Below the pieces are notes generated by a model. The model worked only from the letters and a program-made list of their open reading frames with translations, searched no databases and was not told the origin of the DNA. The position numbers and the translations under genes were made by a program. From NCBI GenBank assembly GCA_021776175.1, contig JAJFGJ010000028.1, forward strand, positions 1 to 61,320: 61,320 nt of DNA. Direction: 5' to 3'. Positions 1-9,000 of the stretch are shown piece by piece (the stretch's first letter is position 1; every line of letters begins with the position of its first letter). This stretch comes from Kiloniellaceae bacterium. Its GTDB lineage: Bacteria; Pseudomonadota; Alphaproteobacteria; Kiloniellales; J153.

Positions 1-50
1 AAGGGAGTGTCCGGCCGCCCCCCGCACCGGGAAAGGCCATCCAAAAAAGT

Positions 51-70
51 CGCCGCCCATAAGGGCGGCG
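51..70 (-). terminator. Intrinsic terminator facing left
   Basis: A perfect 8-bp inverted repeat (CGCCGCCC / GGGCGGCG) with a 4-nt loop. On the minus strand it is followed by ACTTTTTTGG, a U-tract. It lies about 170 bp downstream of the leftward endonuclease gene, so it is a plausible transcript end for that gene. The hairpin and U-tract are seen directly; use as a terminator is inferred. Confidence 0.55.
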
Positions 71-78
71 TCCTTATG

Positions 79-213
79 CCGGACCAAAGGTCCGGCTCTG
101 CGCGAGGGATCGTTACCCGAATGGGCGGAGACCGCGCGGAGCGCGGGCTCCGTGGAGCTTAGGCCGCGCCAGCGGCCTTAGCGGAATAGAGCCCGGTCCG
201 GCGTCAGCCGGAC
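79..213. repeat. Run of four further short GC-rich hairpins
   Basis: Four inverted repeats follow the terminator hairpin: CCGGACC/GGTCCGG at 79-95, CCGCGC/GCGCGG at 132-146, AGGCCGC/GCGGCCT at 161-178 and GTCCGGC/GCCGGAC at 196-213, each with a 3-4 nt loop. With the terminator this makes five hairpins in 163 bp. There is no obvious coding content. It could be a structured 3' end, a REP-like palindrome cluster or a structured RNA. Confidence 0.55.
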
Positions 214-241
214 GCGCCCTCGAAAAGAAGAACAACATCAA

Positions 242-1417
242 CTATGTGCCAAGCGGGAAGTTCTGTTCCAGCCAAGTCTGCACAGAATCGGGATCGGTAC
301 AGCCGTTGTTCCGCAACAAATCGGCGATGTCTGTGGCTGCTAGAACAATAATCGGATGCTGGTCCTCTTTGATCTCCCGATATGCCTGAATATCGACATA
401 GCTTGTAGTCACCAAGATCCCGAATTGACGATGACGCAATCGAGAAATCAGACGCGACATTTCACGGACGCCTACGCCACTCGTAAGATTGTAACATTTC
501 GCTTCGAGAGAAAAATCGACGAGAATGGCCGACGGTCCATTGCCAATGCGGAGTTGGCCTACTGCATCGCGACCACCGTCGCGTGATGGTCTCGTCAGAT
601 CGATAGCGGCAATGTCAGGCAAAAGCAGTCTTGCTAGCGAGGCCGCGCATCGCTCAAATCCATGGGCATCAGATGCGAAGTAGCTGTGTATCCGCCTTAC
701 GACGGCTATATCGTCAGGATTCTGTGGAACCTGTTCGGTCTTTGTCCTGTATTCGATTGATCGCGTAGCCCGCAAAGATCGTGCCTGTCCGGTTTCTACC
801 CAGTCGGACCATACTTTCGGAGCATTGGGTGAATGCGCGTTGCCTTCAATTATGTCGACTATCCAGGCTCGCTGTAATGCGGGAGCATCAAGCACCGAGA
901 AACGGGCACGGTAGTTCTGAAATCGCCTCCCTTCCGAAATCTTCCAGATTGCGACCAGGTCCTCAGACGCTCGAAGATCAGCGGTGCCGGGAACAGCCAA
1001 CCCAAGAAACTCAACATCTCGCCATTCGCCCGTATTTGCGAAGACCAGTATCGGCGGCACCTGCCGCCGCCCGTCAACGCCAGAATGGGCCAAGTCAAAA
1101 ATTCGCCTCAGAAGCTCGTTGCCCTTCCTCGGCGTCTCGTGCAGTCCGCGGCCAGGGTTCTTATTGTCGCCGTAGTAGGTATAAACACCTGTTTCGGGAT
1201 CGAGGATATCCGGCCAGTCAGGGTCTTTAAGCGAGGATGTCAAGACAACGAGCTCAAGCGCATCCAACGAACCTCGATATCGGAAGCCACCACTGTTGCT
1301 GACGCTGACAAGATGCGGCAATGGATCATCCCCTGCATTTCCTATACGTCCGCTCTGGTATACCGCGTCAACCTTGAGGTCAGCGGAGTGAATCTCTGAA
1401 AATGGCACTATCTCCAT
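242..1417 (-). CDS. Mrr-type restriction endonuclease with AspBHI-like N-terminal domain
   Basis: Predicted 391-residue nuclease. The C-terminal ~150 residues carry a Mrr_cat-type core, a GGRDA segment followed by SLEAKCY (D...ExK), the PD-(D/E)xK active site. The N-terminal ~230 residues, including VYTYYGDN and a conserved FANTG region, resemble the DNA-recognition domain of AspBHI-type enzymes, which in known members reads modified cytosine. An in-frame ATG exists at 1510, but the ATG at 1417 has a good ribosome site (AGGAAG, 6 nt away) and starts directly at the conserved MEIVPF segment. It is divergent from the methyltransferase operon and shares its promoter region. It may be the restriction arm of the neighbouring methylase or a modification-dependent enzyme; sequence alone does not decide. 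Confidence 0.7.
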   Translation of the reverse strand: MEIVPFSEIHSADLKVDAVYQSGRIGNAGDDPLPHLVSVSNSGGFRYRGSLDALELVVLTSSLKDPDWPDILDPETGVYTYYGDNKNPGRGLHETPRKGNELLRRIFDLAHSGVDGRRQVPPILVFANTGEWRDVEFLGLAVPGTADLRASEDLVAIWKISEGRRFQNYRARFSVLDAPALQRAWIVDIIEGNAHSPNAPKVWSDWVETGQARSLRATRSIEYRTKTEQVPQNPDDIAVVRRIHSYFASDAHGFERCAASLARLLLPDIAAIDLTRPSRDGGRDAVGQLRIGNGPSAILVDFSLEAKCYNLTSGVGVREMSRLISRLRHRQFGILVTTSYVDIQAYREIKEDQHPIIVLAATDIADLLRNNGCTDPDSVQTWLEQNFPLGT

Positions 1418-1533
1418 TTCGACTTCCTGATCTGAGTCCAGTCCGGCGATCGAGCGTGGAATCCCAGGCTTTTCAGGCTGGCGCCTGATTACCCGTTGGC
1501 GATGCCGCACATGTAGCGCTAACCGCGACTATA

Positions 1534-1565
1534 CACAGAAATACACATATGTGTTGATATCTGTG
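1534..1565. promoter_or_regulatory. Nested inverted repeats between divergent defence genes, putative operator
   Basis: The 12-bp perfect palindrome ACACATATGTGT (1543-1554) is flanked by CACAGA (1534-1539) and TCTGTG (1560-1565), giving nested inverted repeats in the only AT-rich stretch between the endonuclease and the operon that starts at 1607. Ribbon-helix-helix repressors often bind such short palindromes, and the next gene encodes one. Operator function is inferred. Confidence 0.5.
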
Positions 1566-1579
1566 CAGGCGGCGGCGTA

Positions 1580-1594
1580 CCATGCCGGGCATGG
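1580..1594 (+). promoter_or_regulatory. Inverted repeat touching the ribosome site of the RHH gene
   Basis: CCATGCC-G-GGCATGG is a perfect 7-bp inverted repeat. Its right arm runs into the ribosome-binding sequence GGAGG (1593-1597) of the gene starting at 1607. It could be a second operator or an RNA hairpin that restricts ribosome access. Confidence 0.4.
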
Positions 1595-1606
1595 AGGCTG
1601 GCACGG

Positions 1607-1801
1607 ATGGCTGATCCGGTTCGCATACAGGTGCTGATGCCGAAGGCGGAAGCCGAACGGTTCGAGGCGTATTGCCGTGAGAAGGGCTACAAGAAGTCGC
1701 CGCTGATCGCGCGGCTTGTCCGGGAGTATCTGGACAGCGAAGGGTTCAAGGCGCAGCCGGACTTGTTCAATCGGGACCAACGGGAGTCGAAAGAGTTGTG
1801 A
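1607..1801 (+). CDS. Small ribbon-helix-helix (CopG/Arc-like) protein
   Basis: 64 residues: a short N-terminal strand (VRIQVLMP) followed by two helices (AEAERFEAYCREKGY and SPLIARLVREYLDS), the ribbon-helix-helix layout. The ATG follows GGAGG by 9 nt. Its TGA stop overlaps the GTG start of the methyltransferase (GTGA at 1798-1801), so the two are translationally coupled. The likely role is autorepressor or controller of the defence operon, acting at the palindromes just upstream. The family is known for antitoxins and plasmid regulators; no toxin gene is adjacent, so a controller role (like C proteins of restriction-modification systems) is preferred. Confidence 0.7.
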   Translation: MADPVRIQVLMPKAEAERFEAYCREKGYKKSPLIARLVREYLDSEGFKAQPDLFNRDQRESKEL

Positions 1802-3375
1802 CGAACCGCATCATTCAGGAAAAGATTTCGAGGCTTCGGACCGGCGCAAGGCCCCGGGTTCTCGATCTTTTTTCCGGATGCGGCGGACTTTCTCTCGGCT
1901 TCGGCGCGGCGGGGTTCGAGATTGCGGCCGCGTTGGAGAACAATCAGACGGCGGCCGCCTCCTACGGCGCCAATTTCCATGCGGACGATCCGCAGCATGC
2001 CGTGGCGCGCGACATCACCGCGACCACACCCGGCCAGCTCGTCCGCGAATTGAATCTCGGGCGGATGGCGGAAGCCTTCGATGTCGTCATCGGTGGTCCG
2101 CCCTGCCAGGCGTTCGCCCGTGTGGGGAGATCGAAGCTACGCGAGATCGAAGCGCATCCGGAAGCGTTCCGACAGGACCCGCGCGCGAAGCTCTATACGC
2201 CGTATCTCAAACACGTGAAATCCTGCCGGCCGCTCGCCATTCTGATGGAGAACGTGCCGGACGTGATGAATTTCGGCGGACACAACGTCCCCGAAGAAGT
2301 GTGCGAAGTTCTGGAAGAGCTTGGCTATGTGTGCGCCTATACCTTGCTGAACGCCGCGTTCTACGGCGTGCCGCAAACGCGCGAGCGCATGTTCCTGATC
2401 GCCTATCATCGCGAGTTGACCGAGACCGTCAGCTTCCCCGAACCGACGCACTGGATCGATCTTCCGCCCGGCTATGAAGGCTCGCGCCAGGTCGCGCTGA
2501 AACTCCTGTCGAAAGGCGGATTGTTCGAAGACGCACACAGCTATGTGTCTCCGCCGGAGGCAACCGATGCCTTGCCCCCCGCCGTCACGGCGGCCGAAGC
2601 CATCGGCGATCTGCCGAAGATCGACGCGCGCAAACTGGTGCGGAAGGGTGTGCTGAAACGCGGCGCACGGAGATTCGATCAACTGGCGAGATACGACGGA
2701 AGACGCACAGTATCGGCATACGCCAATGCGATGAAGAACTGGCCGGGCTTCAAGGCCGGTGACGGCGTCTACGATCATGTCATCAGATATCTGCCGCGCG
2801 ACTACCCGCTGTTCGCCCGCATGAACGAAGGCGATCAGTACCCGGAAGCGCACGCGCTCGCCCTGAAAATGTTCGAAGAGAAACTGTCGGAGCTTGCAAA
2901 GACGGGCATTGGTATCACGCCGGGGTTGGCGGAATACGATGAGCTGAAAAGCTCAATCGTGCCGCCTTACGATGTGGGCAAGTTTCCGAACAAATGGCGG
3001 AAGATTTCACGCGACCAGCCTGTGCGCACGATCATGGCGCATCTGAGCAAGGACGGGTACAGCCATATACACTACGACGATGCCCAGGCCCGGACGATTT
3101 CCGTCCGGGAAGCGGCGCGACTCCAGTCCTTCCCCGACGGTTTCGTGTTCTCAGGCGCGATGAACGAGGCGTTCCGGCAGATCGGAAACGCGGTCCCGCC
3201 GCTGATGGCGAAAGCGATCGCCACGGAAATCATGAAGACGATCCGGGCGTCGGTGGACGCACATGTGACACTGCCGCCACCACGGATCGCGGCGGCTGCC
3301 GCAGCAATTGCCGAAGCCAGGCCTCCGGCCCACGCGCGCGGTCCGACCGCGATGGAGAAGGTCGTTGAAGCCTGA
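1798..3375 (+). CDS. DNA (cytosine-5) methyltransferase, DrmMII-like
   Basis: 525 residues with the canonical C5-methylase motifs in order: I (LDLFSGCGGLSLGFG, ~22-36), IV with catalytic Cys103 (GGPPCQAF), VI (ENVPDV, ~151), VIII (QTRERMFLIAY, ~193) and X (QIGNAVPP, C-terminal). A long segment (~205-400) between VIII and IX holds the target-recognition domain, longer than in small enzymes such as M.HhaI. GTG start overlapping the preceding stop. It transfers a methyl group from S-adenosylmethionine to cytosine C5 and here presumably marks self DNA for the downstream helicase/nuclease system; class 2 DISARM also uses a C5 methylase. Confidence 0.93.
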   Translation: MTNRIIQEKISRLRTGARPRVLDLFSGCGGLSLGFGAAGFEIAAALENNQTAAASYGANFHADDPQHAVARDITATTPGQLVRELNLGRMAEAFDVVIGGPPCQAFARVGRSKLREIEAHPEAFRQDPRAKLYTPYLKHVKSCRPLAILMENVPDVMNFGGHNVPEEVCEVLEELGYVCAYTLLNAAFYGVPQTRERMFLIAYHRELTETVSFPEPTHWIDLPPGYEGSRQVALKLLSKGGLFEDAHSYVSPPEATDALPPAVTAAEAIGDLPKIDARKLVRKGVLKRGARRFDQLARYDGRRTVSAYANAMKNWPGFKAGDGVYDHVIRYLPRDYPLFARMNEGDQYPEAHALALKMFEEKLSELAKTGIGITPGLAEYDELKSSIVPPYDVGKFPNKWRKISRDQPVRTIMAHLSKDGYSHIHYDDAQARTISVREAARLQSFPDGFVFSGAMNEAFRQIGNAVPPLMAKAIATEIMKTIRASVDAHVTLPPPRIAAAAAAIAEARPPAHARGPTAMEKVVEA

Positions 3376-3886
3376 TGCTGTCGATACGCCCTCGGCGAAA
3401 GACCGAACGACCGACGTATTGACGCCGGAACAGCGACGGCTGGTCATGAGCCGGATCAGGGGCAAGGACACCAAACCGGAAATGCTCATGCGGCGCGGGC
3501 TCCACGGACGCGGTCTGCGCTACCGGCTTCACGGCAAGAGCATCCCGGGTAAACCCGACATCGTGTTCCCGAAATATCGGACCGTTGTATTCGTCCACGG
3601 CTGTTTCTGGCACGGTCACGGCTGCTCTCTGTTCAAATGGCCGAAAACGCGCGCCGCGTTCTGGAAGAACAAGATCAACCGCAACATGGAGCGGGACAGG
3701 GAAGCGTTGTCAGCGCTTAAAGCAGACGGATGGCGTGTGCTCGTGGTGTGGGAATGCGCTCTCAAAGGCAGACAGAGAAGAGACCTGGCGGAGGTACTGG
3801 ACGGCGCGGAAGCGTTCATCCGAGGGGGCGGAAAACCTTTTGCCGAGATCGCGGAATACGAGAGTATAGAGAAACGGGCATCGTGA
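3365..3886 (+). CDS. vsr: Vsr-family very-short-patch-repair endonuclease
   Basis: 173 residues from the TTG at 3365, which overlaps the methylase stop by 11 bp. There is no upstream ATG in frame; TTGs at 3308 and 3419 are alternatives. Conserved Vsr features are present: the LTPEQRRLVMSRIRGKDTKPE entry segment, catalytic Asp in GKPDIVFP, and the VHGCFWHGHGC metal/His motif. Vsr enzymes nick 5' of T in T:G mismatches produced by 5-methylcytosine deamination. Pairing with a C5 methylase is classical and fits repair of methylase-induced lesions. Its place inside a DISARM-like operon leaves open a role as an effector nuclease. Confidence 0.9.
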   Translation: MKPDAVDTPSAKDRTTDVLTPEQRRLVMSRIRGKDTKPEMLMRRGLHGRGLRYRLHGKSIPGKPDIVFPKYRTVVFVHGCFWHGHGCSLFKWPKTRAAFWKNKINRNMERDREALSALKADGWRVLVVWECALKGRQRRDLAEVLDGAEAFIRGGGKPFAEIAEYESIEKRAS

Positions 3887-3944
3887 ATGCGCCACGCAAC
3901 CATTGAGGTCACGGCCGCACGGGGAAGAATTCGGAAGCAAAGTT

Positions 3945-6053
3945 ATGGCGCAAGTCGAGGTACGGATATTCAGGCAGGGACGTGAGATCGCGCGCGTGAC
4001 GCGCCCCCTGCGTCATTTCGATGGAAAGCCTGTCGTCAAGTACAAGAAGGAATTCCGGCAGCTGATCAACGGCGGCGAGGTCTGGCTCGACGGGATCGCG
4101 CCCGCCGATGACACCGAAGCGGCGGAGACGGCCGGCATGGAAGAAAACGAACCCGCCCCGGAATTCCATGTCGTTCCCCCCGCCCTCATAGAGTGGGACG
4201 AGTCGCAACGAGCGGTGATCGACGCACCGCCCGAAGATCGTTTGCTGGTCGGGGCCGGTCCGGGCACGGGCAAGACGGCGGTCGCCTGTGCGCGAGTCTC
4301 GCAGTTGATCGACCAGGGCGGTCTGGAGCCGAGCCGCATCTGGCTGATCAGTTTCACACGCACCGCCGTGCGCGAAATCAGGGACCGGATCGCCGCCTAT
4401 CTCGAAGACGCATCGGCTGCTTATGCGGTCAAGATCGCAACGCTGGACTCGCATGCCTGGACGATTCATTCGGGCTTCGACGAAGAAGCGAAAATACTCA
4501 GCACCTACGAAGAAAACATCGAACGCGTGCTCAATCTTGTCCGGCAGGATGAGAATGTCGGCGAATATCTTGAAACCGTCGAGCACCTGGTCGTTGACGA
4601 GGCGCAGGATATTGTCGGCATCCGCGCCGACCTGGTCGTGGAGATTATCCGCAAACTGTCACCGCCCTGCGGCGTCACCGTATTCGCGGACGAGGCACAG
4701 GCCATCTACGGCTTCGCGGATGACCGGGAGGTCCGGGAAGGACAAGCCGGCGAACCGCCATTACCCGAGAAAATCCGGCGTGGCGCGGCGGGCGCGTTCA
4801 GGGAATGCGAGCTGACGCAGGTGCATCGCACCGGGTCACCGCAATTGCTGACGATATTCTCGGATACGCGGCGCAAGGTGCTGACCGCTGCGGGTGAGAA
4901 CGGCGACAAGCTCGCAGAAATCAAGGACGAGGTAATCAGGCTTGCGCATGGCGAAGCGCCGAATGTAGACGATGCCGCGCTGGCTGAGCTTGAGGACGCG
5001 TTCATCCTCTATCGCAGGCGCTGCGACGTATTGCTGACCACTTCGATGCTGACGCAGAACGGCATCCCGCACCGGGTCCGGATGTCGGGGCTGCCAGTGT
5101 GCCTCGCGCCGTGGATCGGCGCTGCTCTGGCCGAACATACGGACGCCGATCTGAGCCGCGACAGGTTCATTGCCCTGTGGGCCGACAGCGTGGAAGAAAC
5201 CTCGCTGGCGACATGTGAAGCCGATGACGCATGGGCGCATCTGGTGCGAATCGCGGGCCGCACGCAGACGGTCGTGGAGATGCGGCTGCTACGGCAACGT
5301 CTCGGGCGCAAGCAACCGCCCGCGGAACTGTGCAATGCCGAGCTGGGGCTGCACGGCCCCATCGTCGGCACGATTCACGCTTCCAAGGGACGCGAGGCGG
5401 ACACCGTGCATCTGATGTTGCCGCACGCGCACAGCGAAAACCTCGATCAGGACGAAGAGGCGCGGGTCGTGTTCGTCGGCGCAACGCGCGGACGATCGCG
5501 GCTGCTGATCGGCCGTGGGTATCGGCAGTTCGCCGCTCGTGTCGAGGCATCCGGCAGAGCCTACTGCCTTCATACGAAAAATGACCAGCCGCGCGCCCAG
5601 GTCGAGATCGGCCATGACGGCGATATCGGGGCCGAAGGCCTGGCGGGACGCAGCTTCTTCGCGAGCCCCGACGCAGTGCGCGGCGCCCAGACCCGGATTC
5701 GCAGCTTCGCGGACGAGACGGTCTCGCTCGTCGCTGAAAGCGACCGCGACGCCAAGTTCGTCTATCGGCTCAAGGAGGACGGACAGGGACAATGCCTCGC
5801 GGTTCTGTCCCCTGCGGTCAACACTGATCTGTTCACCGTCGCCAATTCCGTTCAGGCGAAACTCGGCGGCGGCCGGAGACGCCCGCCCGACACGATCCGG
5901 CATTTGCATGTGCGCGGGGTGCGCACGATCGTCCTGCCGCCGGATGCGCCGGAGGGCGAGACGCTGTACGAGCCGTGGAGAAGCAGCGGGATCATGCTGT
6001 CGCCGCTGGTGCTGGGCTACAGCACGGCATATTTCGGACGACGGAGGCGGTGA
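3945..6053 (+). CDS. SF1 (UvrD/Rep-like) helicase of the defence operon
   Basis: About 702 residues. A unique N-terminal ~80 residues precede helicase motifs: Walker A GAGPGTGKT (~103-111), motif Ia ISFTRTA, Walker B VVDEAQD, motif V ASKGREADTVHL and motif VI VGATRGRSRLLI. The ATG at 3945 is preferred over the TTG at 3903; GGAAG lies upstream. The gene ends 2 bp before the DrmA-like gene. It is probably an ATP-driven 3'-5' DNA translocase. Neither described DISARM class includes a UvrD-type helicase at this position. No nuclease domain is obvious; the C-terminal ~130 residues are not assignable. Confidence 0.85.
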   Translation: MAQVEVRIFRQGREIARVTRPLRHFDGKPVVKYKKEFRQLINGGEVWLDGIAPADDTEAAETAGMEENEPAPEFHVVPPALIEWDESQRAVIDAPPEDRLLVGAGPGTGKTAVACARVSQLIDQGGLEPSRIWLISFTRTAVREIRDRIAAYLEDASAAYAVKIATLDSHAWTIHSGFDEEAKILSTYEENIERVLNLVRQDENVGEYLETVEHLVVDEAQDIVGIRADLVVEIIRKLSPPCGVTVFADEAQAIYGFADDREVREGQAGEPPLPEKIRRGAAGAFRECELTQVHRTGSPQLLTIFSDTRRKVLTAAGENGDKLAEIKDEVIRLAHGEAPNVDDAALAELEDAFILYRRRCDVLLTTSMLTQNGIPHRVRMSGLPVCLAPWIGAALAEHTDADLSRDRFIALWADSVEETSLATCEADDAWAHLVRIAGRTQTVVEMRLLRQRLGRKQPPAELCNAELGLHGPIVGTIHASKGREADTVHLMLPHAHSENLDQDEEARVVFVGATRGRSRLLIGRGYRQFAARVEASGRAYCLHTKNDQPRAQVEIGHDGDIGAEGLAGRSFFASPDAVRGAQTRIRSFADETVSLVAESDRDAKFVYRLKEDGQGQCLAVLSPAVNTDLFTVANSVQAKLGGGRRRPPDTIRHLHVRGVRTIVLPPDAPEGETLYEPWRSSGIMLSPLVLGYSTAYFGRRRR

Positions 6054-6055
6054 CC

Positions 6056-9000
6056 ATGCGCGACAGTCTTCTTGACAGGCTTAAACAGGACCTGGTGGGA
6101 CCGTATACGGCGGACGAAGTCCTGACCGCACGCCCCTCGGACGTGTATCTGACGGGGATATTGTGGCCGCGCGAAACCCACATGGGGGCGGAGGAAGACG
6201 AACGCCTCGGTCTTTCCGGCGCGGGGGAAAGCGAAACCGACGGCGGCGGCGAGGAAGAGGAAGTCTCGCTCGCCGGTCTCATGCGCCCCTGTTCGGCCGG
6301 CGTCTCCTTCGCGGCGCGTGCGACAGAAGGTCACCCGGACCTGGATGTTACGGTCCGCTTCGCGACCTATGAGCCGTTCACTCCCGCGGAGTCGGAGAAC
6401 GGCGAACAGGGTGACAGCGGCGGCGCTGCGCGACGACGCACGCAATGGCGGCGCCGGGCGCATGACATTCCAGTGGACGGCGTCGCTCTGGAAGAAGCAT
6501 CGCGGTTCGTCGATCTCGAACCGCAAGGCGCGCCGGCGGGCGTGAGGCTGCACATACGCACCGCGCCGTGGTCGGGCGGTACGCTCGCCACCGTCACGCT
6601 GCTGAACCAGGCTGAGCCCGATGAAGACGAAGGCCGCGAGGGAACCGAACGGCTGACGCTGTTCCAGACCCGCGTCGAGGTTCGTCCCCGGCCGGGCACC
6701 GTGCTGGTGGCGCGGCCGTCGCGACGGGTGGTGCTCGATGACGACGATCGCTCCGCGGCGCTGCTCTATCGCAACGCCCATGAGTTCGCGACCGGGCATA
6801 CCTGCTCGGTCGAATGGGACGCGGGGACCGACGGCGCTTCAGCCGACATGGTGGCCACAAGCTGGATTCCCACAGCCACCGTTCCCGCGACAAGCGCGGC
6901 CGGTCACGAAATCTTCGACGCGCTGCGCGCGGACGGGAAGCTCAAACCGCTCTCGGCACGGTGGCTGGCAACGACCGCGCCGGAAGACCTTGGCGACGCC
7001 CTGCAACAGCTTCCTGCTGCCTATGAACAGTGGATCGAGGACAGGGAAGCGGACGTGGCGTCGCTTCCCGAAGAGTTTAAGGACCAGGCCGCAAAAAACA
7101 TCGCGGTCTGCCGGGACATACATGCCCGCATGGCCGGAGGTGCTGCGCGAATTGCCGAAGACGCCGCGATGTCCCGCGCCTTCCGTCTGGCCAATCTCGC
7201 AATGGATATGCAGCACGGCTGGGATCCCGAGAAAAGCCGGCACGGCCCGCTTGAGTGGCGGCCGTTCCAGCTCGGCTTCATCCTGCTGGCGGCGGCATCC
7301 GTCGCCGACCGCGGGCATGCGGAACGCCGGATCATGGACTTGCTCTGGTTCCCGACAGGCGGCGGCAAAACGGAGGCCTATCTTGCGCTCATTGCATTTC
7401 TCGCCTTCTACAGGCGACTGTCCGCCGGCGACGATCCCGACGCCGGCGATGGAGTGGCGGCGATCATGCGTTACACGCTGCGCCTGCTCACGACGCAGCA
7501 GTTTGCGCGCGCCGCCTCGGTCCTGCTCGCCTGCGAGGCCATCCGGCGAGGACGCATCCGCGAAGCGGGGGTGTCCCGCCGCGAATTCGGGCAAACCCCG
7601 TTCTCAATCGGTCTCTGGGTCGGGGGCGACGCAGTGCCGAACAGGGTCAGCGACGCCGCCGCCGCGCTCGGCGGCGCGCCGGACCAGCCGACGCCCAGGC
7701 AACTCGTGCACTGCCCGGCCTGCCGGCAGCCGCTGACCTGGGAGCACGACGAACAGGCAAACTCGATTCACGTCCACTGCGAGAACGAAGGCTGCCTCCT
7801 GTTCGATCCGGATACCCCGCTCCCGGTCTGGACGGTGGACGAGGACGTGTACCGGATGCGACCGACGCTGCTGATCGGCACGATCGACAAGTTCGCGCAG
7901 ATCGTCCGGCGCAAGGAAATCAACGGGATGTTCGGCCTGAACACCGGTACGCCGCCCGATCTGATCCTCCAGGACGAACTGCATCTGATTTCCGGGCCGC
8001 TCGGCACGGTCGCCGGTCTCTATGAAGTGGCGATCGACCGGATGTTCGCCGCACGCGGCGCGCGCCCGAAGATCATCGGCTCCACGGCGACGATCCGGCG
8101 CGCCTCCGAACAAGTGGCCGCCCTGTTCGACCGCGAGACGGCGCAGTTCCCGCCGTCGTGCCTGGATGCCTCGGATTCAGCATTCGCCGTCGTGGACCGC
8201 AACGCGCCCGGCCGCATTTATACGGGCGTGACCACGGCGGGACGGTCGGCGAAATTCACCCTCCAGGGCGTCGCCGCGTCGCTTCTCCAGTCCGCCTGCG
8301 GCGGTACCATGGACGACGCCGCGCGCGACCCGTACTGGACGCTGGTGTCGTATTTCAACTCGCTTCGCGAGCTGGGCGGCGCGCTCGTCCTGATGCAGGA
8401 CGACGTGAACGACAGCCTCGCGCTGCTCGCGCAACGGCGCGGCGAGACGGCCCGTCAACCTGAATTTATCGAAGAGCTGACTTCCAGGCGCACGCAGGCC
8501 GAGGTTCGGGACATGCTGGACCGGCTCACGATCCGTGCCGCCGATCAGGGGGCGCTCGATGTCGTTCTTGCGACGAACATGCTCAGCGTCGGCGTCGATA
8601 TTCCCCGTCTCGGCCTGATGCTGGTAAACGGCCAGCCGAAGGGCATCGCCGAATACATCCAGGCGACAAGCCGTGTCGGACGCGGCGACGTGCCGGGGCT
8701 CGTCGTCGCCGTGCTCAACAATGCCAAGGCCCGCGACCGGTCGCATTACGAAAGCTTCCCGACATGGCACGAAACTCTGTACCGGGATGTCGAACCGACC
8801 AGCGTAACGCCATTCGCATCGCGGGCGCGTGACCGGGCGCTGCACGCGGTGCTGGTGGCGCTGGTGCGGCATCTGGCGCCCGGCATGATCGACCGGCCGG
8901 CGCTCGACGACGATGCGATTGATGCCGCGAAAGACATTATTGACCACATCGTCGGGCGCGCGGCGGCGATCGATCCGCAGGAAGCGGCCGTCAGGATGGA

